Assembly: GCA_016702505.1 (NCBI GenBank)
Contig: JADJDU010000013.1
Span: 46,851 to 110,850 of the forward strand
Length of the DNA: 64,000 nt
DNA from: Microthrixaceae bacterium
GTDB lineage: Bacteria; Actinomycetota; Acidimicrobiia; Acidimicrobiales; Iamiaceae
Direction of reading: 5' to 3'
Numbering within the stretch: position 1 is the stretch's first letter; each line of letters begins with the position of its first letter. The translations under genes and the position numbers were made by a program. Positions 33,054 to 42,183 of the stretch are shown here, piece by piece. A model generated the notes under the pieces. The model ran no database searches, was not told the origin of the DNA, and saw nothing but the letters and a program-made list of their open reading frames with translations.

Positions 33054-34859
33054 TCAGAAGGACCAGATCAGCGGGACGAGGCCGACCGATACCGCCAAGT
33101 ACAGGCAGAGCAAGGGAAGGCCGAGTTTCCAGTAGTCGCCGAAGCGGTACCCACCCGGCCCCATCACCATGAGGTTGGCGGGGGTGGCCACCGGGGTGAG
33201 CAGGGCCGCAGCCGCGGCCACCGTGATCGACATCAGCACCGGCCGGGGTGAAACGCCCAGTTCGACAGCGGCGGACACGCCGATCGGGATCACGATCAGG
33301 GCGGTGGCCATGTTGGAGATGAGCTGCCCCATCACCGCGGTCAGGACGAACAGTCCGAACAACAAGGCGTAAGGCCCTCTGTCGCCGATCAGGTCGACCA
33401 GGCCGGTGGCGATCCGGTCGGCGGCCCCGGTCTTGGTCATGGCCGTGGACAAAGGCATCATCGCTCCGACCAGTACGATCGTGGTCCAACTGATGCCGCG
33501 GTAGGCCTGGTCGACATCGATGACCCGAAACAGGATCATCGCCCCGGCGGCGGTCAACCCGGCCACGACGGCGGGGACCGCTCCGGTGGCCAGGGCCGCG
33601 ACCATGGCCGCCACGATGGCCACCGCCGCCTTCGAGCCGGGTCCGAGGGGGACGGCCTGGCGTCGGACCCGCTGCGGCTCGTCGACCACCAGCACCGCCG
33701 GGTCGGAGGGGACGTGGCGATCCAGGTCGATCCACTGCCCCTGGACTAGGAGGGTGTCTCCGACGGCCAGCTTCACCGGTTCGGGTCCGATGTCTTCGCC
33801 CTTGCGTTGAACGGCGAGGATCACCAGGTCTCCGCTGTCGGTGACCATGCCGGGAAACACCTTCTCACCCACGGCCGGTGAACGCGGCGGGATCACCACC
33901 TCGCTCACACCAATCTCCCGGTCCAGCACCGCGCCGTTGGGGTCGACCTGGAACGGTTCGGCCTCAAGGGCGAGCCCGACCCGAGCGGCGAAGCGGGTGA
34001 CGTGGTCGTCGTCGCCACGAACGATGAGGACGTCTCCCTCGTTGATGGTGGAGGGGTGGATAGCGAGCCCCGTCCCGTTCGCCTGGACGCCGACCACCTC
34101 GATGTCCAGGTCCTCGGTCTCAGGTAGGTCGCGCTCCTGGCCGCCGATGCAAGCGGCGCCGCCCTCAACTCGGAGGCGGTAGACCCGGTGATCACTGAGA
34201 TACTGGCGGGTCATGGTGCGGGCATGGTCACTGAGGTCGGCCGGCAACGATTCCGGTGTGCGTTCGGGCAGCAGGCGCTGACCGAAGAGCACGACGATGG
34301 CGATGGTTCCGGCCACGAGAGGCACACCGACCAGAGTGAACTCGAAGAAGCCGAACGGGCCGGTCCCCGCTCCTCTGGCTGCGTCGGAGACCAAGACGTT
34401 CACCGGGGTACCGGTCAAGGCGAGCATCGAGCCAGCATGCGCGCCGAATGCCAACGGCATCAGAAGTTGCGAGGTCGGTCGACCGGTTCGAAGGGCCAGA
34501 ACCACCACCATGGGGGTCAATGCCGCCACCGAGCCGTTGACACTGATCAGTGCAGTCAGGAACGCAACCAGCAGCAGGACCAAGACGATCAGCCGGGTCC
34601 GGCTCTCGCCGACCCTGGCGATCAACTGCTGGCCTGCCCATGCGGTTACCCCGGTGGCATCGAGGCCCTCGCTCACCACGAACAGGGCGGCGATGAGCAC
34701 CACCGCTGGATCGCCGAAGCTGGTGAGCGCCTCCTCCACCTCTAGTACCCCGGTGAAGTAGAGGGACAGCGCGGCCCCAACGGCTACCAGTTCTACCGGT
34801 ATGCGGTTCCACACGAACAGCACCACCACGGCGCCGAGGATCAGGAAGGTGATTGTCAT
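33054..34859 (-). CDS. SLC13/DASS-family transporter with two RCK-C (TrkA-C) domains
   Basis: The 601-residue protein begins with membrane helices and GFDPAV-like family text (ALTSFGDPAVVLIAALFV). It has the ANxNGxxxxxTPxxxxLA-type region ISVNGSVAALTPMVVVLAL and the second-half counterpart ISNMATALIVIPIG. Between them two soluble TrkA-C domains are visible (GVQANGTGLAIHPSTINEGD and FPGMVTDSGDLVILAVQRKG). Relatives carry sulfate, dicarboxylates or other anions; substrate not assignable. It is the first gene of the minus-strand run. Confidence 0.88.
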   Translation of the reverse strand: MTITFLILGAVVVLFVWNRIPVELVAVGAALSLYFTGVLEVEEALTSFGDPAVVLIAALFVVSEGLDATGVTAWAGQQLIARVGESRTRLIVLVLLLVAFLTALISVNGSVAALTPMVVVLALRTGRPTSQLLMPLAFGAHAGSMLALTGTPVNVLVSDAARGAGTGPFGFFEFTLVGVPLVAGTIAIVVLFGQRLLPERTPESLPADLSDHARTMTRQYLSDHRVYRLRVEGGAACIGGQERDLPETEDLDIEVVGVQANGTGLAIHPSTINEGDVLIVRGDDDHVTRFAARVGLALEAEPFQVDPNGAVLDREIGVSEVVIPPRSPAVGEKVFPGMVTDSGDLVILAVQRKGEDIGPEPVKLAVGDTLLVQGQWIDLDRHVPSDPAVLVVDEPQRVRRQAVPLGPGSKAAVAIVAAMVAALATGAVPAVVAGLTAAGAMILFRVIDVDQAYRGISWTTIVLVGAMMPLSTAMTKTGAADRIATGLVDLIGDRGPYALLFGLFVLTAVMGQLISNMATALIVIPIGVSAAVELGVSPRPVLMSITVAAAAALLTPVATPANLMVMGPGGYRFGDYWKLGLPLLCLYLAVSVGLVPLIWSF

Positions 34860-34885
34860 CGGGTCGATGGCAGCGGAGCCTACCG

Positions 34886-35818
34886 ATGGGAGACCGATAC
34901 ATTGCCTTCGCGATGCCGCCGCCCGAGACCGCCCACGAGAGCCGGACCTTGTGGGGTTCGGTGGCGGCCACGGCCGGTCTCGGTGTGCTCGGAGTGCTGT
35001 GGGGGATCGCGGCCGGGTCGCAGATGATCTTGCTCGACGGCGCCTACGGCTTGGTGGGCGTGGTGGTATCGGTGCTTCTGATCAGGGCATCGGCGGTGTC
35101 GGCGGCACCTCCAACGTCGCGGTTCAACTACGGCAGGGGAGCAGCCACACCGCTGGCGATTGTGGTACAGGGGCTGGTCCTGCTCGGCACGCTGGGATAC
35201 GCGGCGCTGGAGGCGGTGTGGGTGATCCGTGGCGGTGGCAGCGAGGTGGGCGCAGGCTCGGCCTTGACCTACGGCGTGGTGGCCACGGCCGGGGCTGTAG
35301 GGGTGTGGCGTTGGATCTCCGTTCGTGCCGCCGACTCTGACCTACTGGTCGCCGAAGCCACCGCGTGGCGCGTTGCCGCGCTGCGAGGCTTGGGCATGGT
35401 GGCTGGCTTCGGAATGCTGCTGGCCATTGATGGTCGGTACGTCCGTGCTGAGCCCTATGTGGATCCGGCCATGGTGCTGGTCACATGTGTCGTCTTCCTG
35501 CCGGAACCGCTGCGGATGATCCGCCGGGCGTTGGTCGAGTTGCAGGAAGGAGCTCCCGAGGCCCACGTACAGGAGCTGATCGACGCCGCTGTGGCCGAGG
35601 TCCAGGCCCGGTTCGATCTAGCTGCGCCCGTGGTCAGAAGTACCAAGGTGGGGCGGCGGTTGTACGTCGAGGTGGAGGGTGTGGTGCCTTCTCAGGTGAC
35701 CGTCGCTCAGGAGCACGAGGTCCGAACGGCGGTGAGGCAAGGATTGGCGCCGTTGCCCTACGACGTCTGGCTCAACGTCGAGTTGTTGCCCCGGCTCGAC
35801 GAGAGCGCCTCATCGTGA
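34886..35818 (+). CDS. Cation-diffusion-facilitator-family protein with degenerate metal site
   Basis: This 310-residue protein has six hydrophobic segments followed by a ~90-residue cytoplasmic ferredoxin-like domain (VRSTKVGRRLYVEVEGVVPS), the CDF layout. The classic ligand pairs look incomplete: TM2 reads LLDGAYGLVGVV (only one Asp of DxxxD), and the TM5 region reads LLVAEATAWRVAAL in place of HxxxD. Zinc/iron export is therefore uncertain. ATG 34886 has GGAG seven bases upstream. Its 3' end overlaps the convergent AI-2E gene by 61 bases. Confidence 0.8.
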   Translation: MGDRYIAFAMPPPETAHESRTLWGSVAATAGLGVLGVLWGIAAGSQMILLDGAYGLVGVVVSVLLIRASAVSAAPPTSRFNYGRGAATPLAIVVQGLVLLGTLGYAALEAVWVIRGGGSEVGAGSALTYGVVATAGAVGVWRWISVRAADSDLLVAEATAWRVAALRGLGMVAGFGMLLAIDGRYVRAEPYVDPAMVLVTCVVFLPEPLRMIRRALVELQEGAPEAHVQELIDAAVAEVQARFDLAAPVVRSTKVGRRLYVEVEGVVPSQVTVAQEHEVRTAVRQGLAPLPYDVWLNVELLPRLDESASS

Positions 35819-36903
35819 TCGGGGGTGTTCAGCAGCCTGCCGCTGGGTCGATCGTCGAAGAAGCCTCCCTGGTTGAGTGCAGATGTCGCCGCCACGGTGG
35901 CGGCAGCCACGGGGATCGCCACGAACACTCCTAGGAGTCCGGCCACCGCACCGCCAGCTACCGAAGCCAATGCCACCACCAGTGGATGGAGCGACGTTGC
36001 CTTGCCCATGATCACCGGCTGCAAGAGGTTGGTCTCGAGCTGTTGGACCACCAGGACCACGGCGATCATGGCCAGGCCCCGGCCCATGCCGCCCGAGGCC
36101 ACGGCCAGGACCGAGGCGAAGGCCCCCGCAGCGAAGGCTCCGACGTAGGGGATGAAGCCCATGATGAAGGTGAGGACGAAGATGGCGCCGGCGAACGGCA
36201 CCCCCAGCAACCACGCCCCCATAGCGATGAAGAACGCATCCACGCCCGACACGATGGCCGCTCCTCGCACGTAGCCGGCCAGGGCGTCGAAGCTTCGACG
36301 CCCGGTGGTATCGAGCAGGGGGGAACCCCGTCCGAGGCGGTCTACCACCCACCGCCACATCATCCCGCCGTCCTTGAGGAGGAAGAACGTGATGAAGAGG
36401 CTCAAGAGCATGGTCGTCACCAGGTCAACCGTGACTGAAACGATGACGGTGGCCCCGGTCAACAGGTGGCGCCCGAACGATCCGGCGGCGCGACTCGCCA
36501 GCTGCTCGCCGCCGGGGTCGTAGTCCTCGGGTACGAGGTCGTAGTCGACGGCCGCTTCGCTCACCCGAGTCACCCCTCGATCGAGGGCCCGTCCGATGGT
36601 GTCGGTCTCGCTCAACACGGCCGACAGCGTGATCCACACGACGGCCGCCAGGATCGCGATCAACGTGAGCAGGCAGACGGCAGCCGTGAGGCCAGGGCGG
36701 CCGACCACGCGACGCAGGCGCCGGTCGAGTGGAAGGAACGCGCTGGCGAACAAGAGGGCGAGGAACATCGGCAGGAGGATGACATCGAGGGTCACCAATC
36801 CCGAGATGATCACCATGGCCGCCCCCGCCACCACCAAGAAGCGCCAGGACACTCCGGCGAGTCGGTCGAGCCAGGCGGGCACAGCCGGTTCGTTCAAGGG
36901 CAC
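35758..36903 (-). CDS. AI-2E-family transporter
   Basis: The 381-residue membrane protein has the family's central conserved region (FFLLKDGGMMWRWVVDRL, RSFDALAGYVRGAAIVSG, IMGFIPYVGAF) and a late block NLLQPVIMGKATSLHPLVV. Family members include autoinducer-2 exporters and Na+/H+-type exchangers, so the substrate is open. The last ~40 residues are polar. Only 9 bases separate its start from repeat R2 copy 2. Confidence 0.9.
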   Translation of the reverse strand: MPLNEPAVPAWLDRLAGVSWRFLVVAGAAMVIISGLVTLDVILLPMFLALLFASAFLPLDRRLRRVVGRPGLTAAVCLLTLIAILAAVVWITLSAVLSETDTIGRALDRGVTRVSEAAVDYDLVPEDYDPGGEQLASRAAGSFGRHLLTGATVIVSVTVDLVTTMLLSLFITFFLLKDGGMMWRWVVDRLGRGSPLLDTTGRRSFDALAGYVRGAAIVSGVDAFFIAMGAWLLGVPFAGAIFVLTFIMGFIPYVGAFAAGAFASVLAVASGGMGRGLAMIAVVLVVQQLETNLLQPVIMGKATSLHPLVVALASVAGGAVAGLLGVFVAIPVAAATVAATSALNQGGFFDDRPSGRLLNTPDHDEALSSSRGNNSTLSQTS

Positions 36904-36912
36904 AAGATCGAG

Positions 36913-36971
36913 CTTAGGAGGCGAGCCCGAAGACGAGCCGACCCATGAGCACGGAATGGTTGAACCGAGGC
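36913..36971 (+). repeat. Second dispersed repeat (R2), copy 2
   Basis: It matches 2571-2628 in opposite orientation (see that entry). Here it forms most of the 135-base gap between the AI-2E gene and the BrkB-like gene. It is followed by a short inverted repeat ACCGAGGCAACGCCTCGGT (36964-36982). Confidence 0.6.
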
Positions 36972-37038
36972 AACGCCTCGGTCAATCGGTGGTTGTGGGG
37001 TTTGTACTGATCCTCGTTGGGTCTGGTCAAATCGGGTG

Positions 37039-38010
37039 ATGGGCCATCCCAGAGGTTTGAGCGAACGCACCCGCGGTGCGGTGACGGGAGCTCGCGGATG
37101 GGCCCAGGCCCAACGGGAGAACCACGTCCTCGTCGATCTTCTCGTCGACCTGTTCAAGCGGTTCAAAGCCGCCGACGGCACGGTCCTGGCCGGATACCTG
37201 GCCTACCGCCTCTTCCTCATGTTGATCCCCTTGGCGGCGATCGTCGTCGCCGTGGCCGGCTTCGCCCGAGCCGAGTCCGTCGATGCCGCCAACCACATGA
37301 ACCTGGGCGGGGCCATGGTCGACGGGTTGAGCCAGGCCAGCGCAGATGTGGAGAAGAGCCGACTCCCGCTGCTCCTGTCCGGGCTAGCGGGTTTCCTGGT
37401 CGCGTCTTGGGGCTTGCTGGGTGGGCTTCAGGTGACGGGGGCACGGGTCTGGCAGATCCCTACCGTTCGTTTTCCGTCCAAGGGTCGAGCCTTCGTGAGG
37501 CTGTGCGGGAGCCTGCTGCTGTTCGCGCTGGTCTTCTACGTCTCGGCGCTGGTGCGGCGGTTGGGTGTGATCGCGGGGTTGGCCGGATCGATGGCGACGT
37601 TGGCGAGCTTCGGGGTGGCCTTCTTCGGGCTGAGCTGGATCCTTCCTCGCCGCTGTCGGGAGTGGTATTGGCTTCTCCCGGGCACGACCATCGGAGCTTT
37701 GAGCGGCGTGGGCCTCCAAGCCCTGGCAACCTTCTACCTGCCATCCAAGCTGGCCGACTCCTCGGCCACCTACGGCGCCTTCGGGATCACGCTCACGGTC
37801 CTGAGCTACCTGTTCATTCTCGGCACGCTGTTCGTGGTCGCTACTGCGGCCAATGCGGTGCTGTTCGAGCGGTACCGCCACGATCCCCCCGGGCTGCTCC
37901 GGCGGGCGGCCGAGCTGGTTCCCCGGCTGGACCTGAGCGTCGGTTCTGGGTACGTGCCCGAGGGCGACGCCGCCGAGGTGATCGGTCGGGGAGGCCCGCC
38001 GCCGAGGTGA
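37039..38010 (+). CDS. YihY/BrkB-family membrane protein
   Basis: This ~323-residue protein has about six hydrophobic segments and the family blocks DGTVLAGYLAYRLFLMLIPL near residue 46, GSMATLASFGVAFFGLSW, and STYGAFGITLTVLSYLFIL. BrkB proteins were once called RNase BN but are integral membrane proteins of uncertain, probably envelope or transport, function. ATG 37039 is used; GTG 37036 is directly adjacent. The C-terminal ~45 residues are hydrophilic. Confidence 0.88.
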   Translation: MGHPRGLSERTRGAVTGARGWAQAQRENHVLVDLLVDLFKRFKAADGTVLAGYLAYRLFLMLIPLAAIVVAVAGFARAESVDAANHMNLGGAMVDGLSQASADVEKSRLPLLLSGLAGFLVASWGLLGGLQVTGARVWQIPTVRFPSKGRAFVRLCGSLLLFALVFYVSALVRRLGVIAGLAGSMATLASFGVAFFGLSWILPRRCREWYWLLPGTTIGALSGVGLQALATFYLPSKLADSSATYGAFGITLTVLSYLFILGTLFVVATAANAVLFERYRHDPPGLLRRAAELVPRLDLSVGSGYVPEGDAAEVIGRGGPPPR

Positions 38011-38049
38011 CCGGACCCGGCTCTGGGGGCCCAGGTAGCGTCAACAACC

Positions 38050-38919
38050 ATGATCAACCGACCCGGACTTCTCATCGGCATCTTGGGCTTGGCCGCAATT
38101 CTCGGGATGACCGCCTGTGGCAGCGACTCCGGCGACGACGTCTCATCCGGTGACGGGTCGGCCACGACTGCGGCCGCGAACAGATCCGCAACGACAACGA
38201 CGGCGGGCGCCGCGTCAGGTTCGAGTTCCCTCGCCGCTGACCTGCGGGACAGAACATTCCTGTCCACGTCGGTCGAGGGCCACGATCTGGCAACGGATTC
38301 GGTGATCAGGATCACCTTCGAAGGCGAGGTCATGGCCGTCAACGGCGGCTGCAACACGATCACAGGGGCTTACAAGGTTGAGGCGGACACGCTGGCCTGG
38401 GTCGACACGCCGGCCGCCACGATGATGGCGTGTGAGGAACCCCTCATGGCTCAAGACACATGGCTGACCGAGGTGTTGACCGCCGGGCTCGAGGCTTCCC
38501 TGGACGGCGCGAACCTGGTCCTCTCGGGGGATGAAGTCACCATCACGCTGGAAGAGGAAGCTGATGCCCCCCTCACCGGCACGAAGTGGACCCTCGAGTC
38601 GATCGTCGCCAACGACGCCGTCTCCAGCCTGCCCACCGGTGTCACGCCTCCGACGCTCGACATTGCTGATGATGGCACCGTCACTTTCTCAACCGGCTGC
38701 AACAGCGGTGGCGGGTCCGTTGTCATCGGCGACTTCGACGGAGAAGGAGTCCTTGATTTCGGAGTGATGCGAGTAACCCTGATGGCATGTGAAGGGGACG
38801 GCGCTCCGGTCGAGGCTTCGGTCCTCGCCGTGCTCGACGGTGAGGTCGAGGTGTCGATAGACGGCCAGGTCCTCACGTTGACCAACGGAGGCCAGGGGCT
38901 CCAGTACCGAGCCTCCTAG
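38050..38919 (+). CDS. Lipoprotein with two META (HslJ-like) domains
   Basis: The signal peptide ends in a lipobox (ILGMTACGSD) and is followed by a Ser/Thr/Ala-rich linker. Two META domains follow: one with MAVNGGCNTITGAYKVE and MMACEEPLMAQD, the other with LTGTKWTLESIV, VTFSTGCNSGGGS and LMACEGD. HslJ/META proteins are small outer-face proteins linked to stress or secretion in other bacteria. Length is 289 residues. It begins 39 bases after the BrkB-like gene and may share its transcript. Confidence 0.85.
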   Translation: MINRPGLLIGILGLAAILGMTACGSDSGDDVSSGDGSATTAAANRSATTTTAGAASGSSSLAADLRDRTFLSTSVEGHDLATDSVIRITFEGEVMAVNGGCNTITGAYKVEADTLAWVDTPAATMMACEEPLMAQDTWLTEVLTAGLEASLDGANLVLSGDEVTITLEEEADAPLTGTKWTLESIVANDAVSSLPTGVTPPTLDIADDGTVTFSTGCNSGGGSVVIGDFDGEGVLDFGVMRVTLMACEGDGAPVEASVLAVLDGEVEVSIDGQVLTLTNGGQGLQYRAS

Positions 38920-38934
38920 CTGTCTGTCGCCGGC

Positions 38935-39306
38935 TCACCGCAGAAGCATCGTGGCCGCCCCGGCCATCAGGCACAGGGCGGTGGTGGCCATGGTGATCAA
39001 CCCGACGTAGCGGGCGGCCGTGGGGTGAACCACCTCGTCGCCGTGGTGGACCAGATCGAGTCGGTCCTCATAGTGGCTGCCAGCCCAAACCAGCAGGCCC
39101 GATCCCATAACCACGATCACCACGGCGGATCCGGCCAGGACCCAGAACTGGTTCACGGCCGCGAAACGGGCCAACACCAGGCCCGCCCCCATCACCGAGA
39201 ACGCGGTTCGCTCGCAGGCCAGGGCGTTGCGTTCCTGCTGAAGCCCACCCGATCGACGGCGGTAGCGGTGGTGAAGGTGAGGAAGGTGGGCGCGGGGGAG
39301 GCTCAC
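38935..39306 (-). CDS. DUF202-family membrane protein, second of a tandem pair
   Basis: This 123-residue protein begins SLPRAHLPHLHHRYRRRSGG, then LQQERNALACERTAFSVMGA, with the ER-T-F motif of DUF202 (YidH-like), and has three hydrophobic segments. The GTG at 39306 overlaps the upstream DUF202 stop by four bases. Function unknown. Confidence 0.8.
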   Translation of the reverse strand: MSLPRAHLPHLHHRYRRRSGGLQQERNALACERTAFSVMGAGLVLARFAAVNQFWVLAGSAVVIVVMGSGLLVWAGSHYEDRLDLVHHGDEVVHPTAARYVGLITMATTALCLMAGAATMLLR

Positions 39307-39698
39307 GGGGTATTGGCCACCAAGATCACGGCGCCGATGATGGCGAAGAGAGCGGTTCCGACCGCGATCGCCATCGGTAGCCGCGACGCGTAGAGCGGGG
39401 TGCCGAGGCGCATCGACTTCTCGTTGTGGGCCCATCGTCGGTAGGAGCTGGCGGCCATAACGAAGCTCATGGCCAACAGTCCCAACCCCAAGGGTTCCGA
39501 ACCAGCCACGTCGGGCAACAGCGCCATGGCTCCCAACCCTCCGGCAGCCAAGGCCAGGGCGGTGCGGATCCAGGCTAGGAACGTGCGTTCGTTGGCCAGC
39601 GTGAAGCGATAGTCGGGCTCGGTTCCGCTGTGGCGCGGGTCCTCGGGGACCCAGGTGCGGATCCAGGCTCCCCGTCGTTGTTCTCCGTCGACGTTCAC
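39303..39698 (-). CDS. DUF202-family membrane protein, first of a tandem pair
   Basis: This 131-residue protein carries the DUF202 signature FTLANERTFLAWIRTALALA near residue 32 and two further membrane segments. With its overlapping neighbour it forms a two-gene unit, possibly a hetero-oligomer. Function unknown. Confidence 0.88.
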   Translation of the reverse strand: MNVDGEQRRGAWIRTWVPEDPRHSGTEPDYRFTLANERTFLAWIRTALALAAGGLGAMALLPDVAGSEPLGLGLLAMSFVMAASSYRRWAHNEKSMRLGTPLYASRLPMAIAVGTALFAIIGAVILVANTP

Positions 39699-39749
39699 AC
39701 GCTTCCCCTGTGACGAATCGATAGCCGCGAGGTGTCGGTGGTGGGTGGG

Positions 39750-39823
39750 TGCCCCCGACAGGAATCGAACCTGTGGCCTTCCGCTTAGGAGGCGGACGCT
39801 CTATCCGACTGAGCTACGAGGGC
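39750..39823 (-). tRNA. tRNA-Arg (anticodon CCU)
   Basis: The minus strand folds as a complete cloverleaf: acceptor GCCCTCG with CGGGGGC (one T:G pair), D arm GCTC/GAGC, anticodon arm TCCGC/GCGGA with loop CTCCTAA, and T arm ACAGG/CCTGT with loop TTCGATT. The discriminator base is A. The anticodon CCT reads AGG. No 3' CCA is encoded. No intron was seen. Confidence 0.95.
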
Positions 39824-39840
39824 GGGTGCGGCGGGCCATC

Positions 39841-41043
39841 CTAGGTGGAGCCGGCATCGAGCGGCACCCGCCAGATGAGACGAGATCCCTCCGGGTCCGG
39901 TTGGAACGATGCCGAACCGCCCCTCGCCTCGGCGCGTCGTGTGATGTTTGGTAGGCCGTGACCTCCGTCGGTGGAGACCGTGCTGTGGTCGCCCTCTTCG
40001 CGAAGCCCAGGATCTCGAACCACCATCACGAGCCACCCGTCGGCCACCGACACCTCTACCTCGGTACTCCCAGGGCGGGCGTGGCGAGCGACGTTGGTCA
40101 ACGCCTCGCGGGCCACCGCCAACACATCGGCGGCCAGAGCCGGGCCCGGACGATCCTCGTCGTAGGAGGCGACGAGGCTGTCGACGGGACCGTGGAACCG
40201 GCACCGAGGTTCGGCCCCGAGGGTTTCGGCCAACTCCGAAGCCAGCTGGAGCAGGTCGCGGCGCAAGCTGGCGCCAGCAATGCGCCGGTCGGCGTGCAAC
40301 CCGAAGATCACTCCCCGGATCTCGCGCACCGTGGCATCCAGGTCGTCGACGGCAACCTGGATGCGGTCGTGGAGGGTGGGATCCGATGCCAGGCGGGCCG
40401 ATGCCTGGAGCGAGAGACCGGTGGCGAACAATCTCTGGATGACCGTGTCGTGCAGGTCGCGTGCGATGCGTTCACGGTCCTCGAGCAGATCCATGTCCCT
40501 CACCCGCTGGTGGAGGCGGGCGTTGTCTATGGCCACTCCGGCCGCGGTGGCGAGGCCGATGGCGAGCTCCTCGTCGATGGGGGTGAACTCAGCGGCGGAC
40601 TGCTTGTCGGTCAGGTACAGGTTTCCGAAGACCTGGCCTTGGACGGTGATGGGTACCCCCAGGAACGAGGTCATCGGTGGATGGCCGGGTGGGAACCCGA
40701 AGCTGTCGGGGTGGCGCCCGAGATCGGGTAGCCGGATCGGTTCGGGTTCGGTGATCAACAGCCCGAGGATCCCATGTCCGCTCGGTGGGTCTCCGATCCG
40801 TCTGACCTCATCTGGCGAGAGGCCGACGGTGATGAACTGGATCAGCGAAGTCCGGGTCGGGTCGAGCACCCCGAGGGCGCCATAGCGGGCATCCACCAGG
40901 TCGGTGGCGGTGCCGACGATTCGGCGCAGCACGGTGGGCAGATCAAGATGGCTTCCCACATCGACCATGGCCTGCACCAGCTGCTGGAGGCGGTCGGTCC
41001 CCAGTCGGTCAGGCACGCTGGGGTTGTCCGCAGGGTCACCCAT
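39841..41043 (-). CDS. devS: DevS/DosT-like GAF-domain sensor histidine kinase
   Basis: This 400-residue soluble kinase has one N-terminal GAF domain (residues ~20-170). Its end, FGFPPGHPPMTSFLGVP and FGNLYLTDK, closely resembles GAF-A of mycobacterial DevS/DosT, the haem domain that senses O2, NO and CO. HisKA_3 follows as ERIARDLHDTVIQRLF with the phospho-His, then an ATPase domain (REALTNVARHA, DGGHGLPNITRRAE). DevS usually has two GAF domains, so this is a short form. It lies next to a PPOX gene and a DevR-like regulator. Confidence 0.87.
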   Translation of the reverse strand: MGDPADNPSVPDRLGTDRLQQLVQAMVDVGSHLDLPTVLRRIVGTATDLVDARYGALGVLDPTRTSLIQFITVGLSPDEVRRIGDPPSGHGILGLLITEPEPIRLPDLGRHPDSFGFPPGHPPMTSFLGVPITVQGQVFGNLYLTDKQSAAEFTPIDEELAIGLATAAGVAIDNARLHQRVRDMDLLEDRERIARDLHDTVIQRLFATGLSLQASARLASDPTLHDRIQVAVDDLDATVREIRGVIFGLHADRRIAGASLRRDLLQLASELAETLGAEPRCRFHGPVDSLVASYDEDRPGPALAADVLAVAREALTNVARHARPGSTEVEVSVADGWLVMVVRDPGLREEGDHSTVSTDGGHGLPNITRRAEARGGSASFQPDPEGSRLIWRVPLDAGST

Positions 41044-41089
41044 CCTTGGACGCTAGGCCATGCAGATCAGGGTGGTGAAGACCGCGGTC

Positions 41090-41485
41090 TCACGGCGAGA
41101 GCCGTCGACCCGAGATCATCTCGATCTCCAGCCCCACGACGTGGGGAAAGGGCATCGGACGCCATGACGGGAGTGGCGCCCTTCGGGTCACCTCGTCGGC
41201 TTCGTCGTCGGAGAGCTCGTTCAGGTGGCCTGTGGCCAACACGCTCCAGCCTGTGTGGGACACCGCGTCGTGATCATCGACCTCTAGGCAGGCGATATCG
41301 GAAGCTATGGCGGCAGCGAGGATGGATGCGGAATCGGTGGTGAACACCACCCGCGAGTCATCGACGACGAAGTTGACCGGCAGGATCACCGGTAGCGAAC
41401 GTGACGTGAACCCCAGCCGGCCCAGGTGTACCCCGCCGAGCAGGCGCAGGCATTCCCCCTGATCGATGACCAGGAGCGTGCTCAC
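41090..41485 (-). CDS. Pyridoxamine 5'-phosphate oxidase-family (PPOX) protein
   Basis: This 131-residue split-barrel protein shows CLRLLGGVHLGRLGFTS, LPVILPVNFVVDDSRVVF and GWSVLATGHLNEL, typical of the Pyridox_oxidase_2 group, which probably binds flavin or F420. The M. tuberculosis DosR regulon includes a protein of this type (established knowledge). GTG 41485 has GGGAG five bases upstream. It lies between devS and divergent devR. Confidence 0.85.
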   Translation of the reverse strand: MSTLLVIDQGECLRLLGGVHLGRLGFTSRSLPVILPVNFVVDDSRVVFTTDSASILAAAIASDIACLEVDDHDAVSHTGWSVLATGHLNELSDDEADEVTRRAPLPSWRPMPFPHVVGLEIEMISGRRLSP

Positions 41486-41514
41486 GGCTGCTCCCGGCCG
41501 CCACAATGGAGCCC

Positions 41515-42156
41515 ATGACGATCAGAGTGTTCCTGGCCGACGACCACGAGGTGGTCAGGCGTGGCGTACGCGACCTCATCGACCACGAAGACGACATGTC
41601 GGTGGTTGGCGAGGCATCCAACGCGTCCGAGGCCATGACCAGGATCCCGCTGTGCACGCCCCACGTGGCGGTGCTCGACGTTCGTCTCGGGGAAGACTCG
41701 GGCATCGAGGTGGCTCGTGAGGTGCGATCGGCACATCCCGACGTTCGTTGCCTCATGTTGACATCGTTCTCCGACGACGAGGCCTTGGTGGACAGCATCG
41801 TGGCCGGTGCCGCCGGCTACGTGCTCAAGCAGGTGCGTGGCAACGAACTGCTCGATGGGATTCGCCGGGTGGCGGCGGGGGAGTCCCTGTTGGATCCGTC
41901 GGTGACCACCAGGGTGCTCGATCGCCTCCGTCATGCCGATGAGGACGACCTGACCGGTGGTCTCACCGGCCAGGAATCCAAGATCCTCGAGCTTCTGGCC
42001 GAGGGGCTCACCAACCGCCAAATCGCCGAGCGGATGCACCTGGCCGAGAAGACGGTGAAGAACTACGTGTCGAACCTGCTGGCAAAGCTCGGGATGAGCC
42101 GCCGGACCGAGGCCGCGGTGTACGCCGCTCGAATGGCCGATCGCCGGGAGCGGTGA
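41515..42156 (+). CDS. devR: DevR/NarL-family response regulator
   Basis: A receiver domain opens with TIRVFLADDHEVVRRGVRDL (acidic pair), AVLDVRLGEDSG (phospho-Asp) and AAGYVLKQ (Lys). The LuxR-type HTH follows: LTGQESKILELLAEGLTNRQ, then EKTVKNYVSNLLAKLGM. ATG 41515 is chosen by family start (MxxVFLxDDHEVVRRG); ATG 41506 is nine bases upstream. Adjacent DevS-like kinase makes a probable two-component pair. A DosR-box-like site lies upstream of the multicopper oxidase. Confidence 0.9.
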   Translation: MTIRVFLADDHEVVRRGVRDLIDHEDDMSVVGEASNASEAMTRIPLCTPHVAVLDVRLGEDSGIEVAREVRSAHPDVRCLMLTSFSDDEALVDSIVAGAAGYVLKQVRGNELLDGIRRVAAGESLLDPSVTTRVLDRLRHADEDDLTGGLTGQESKILELLAEGLTNRQIAERMHLAEKTVKNYVSNLLAKLGMSRRTEAAVYAARMADRRER

Positions 42157-42183
42157 TTCGACCTCGGTCCGGGGGTTCACTCG

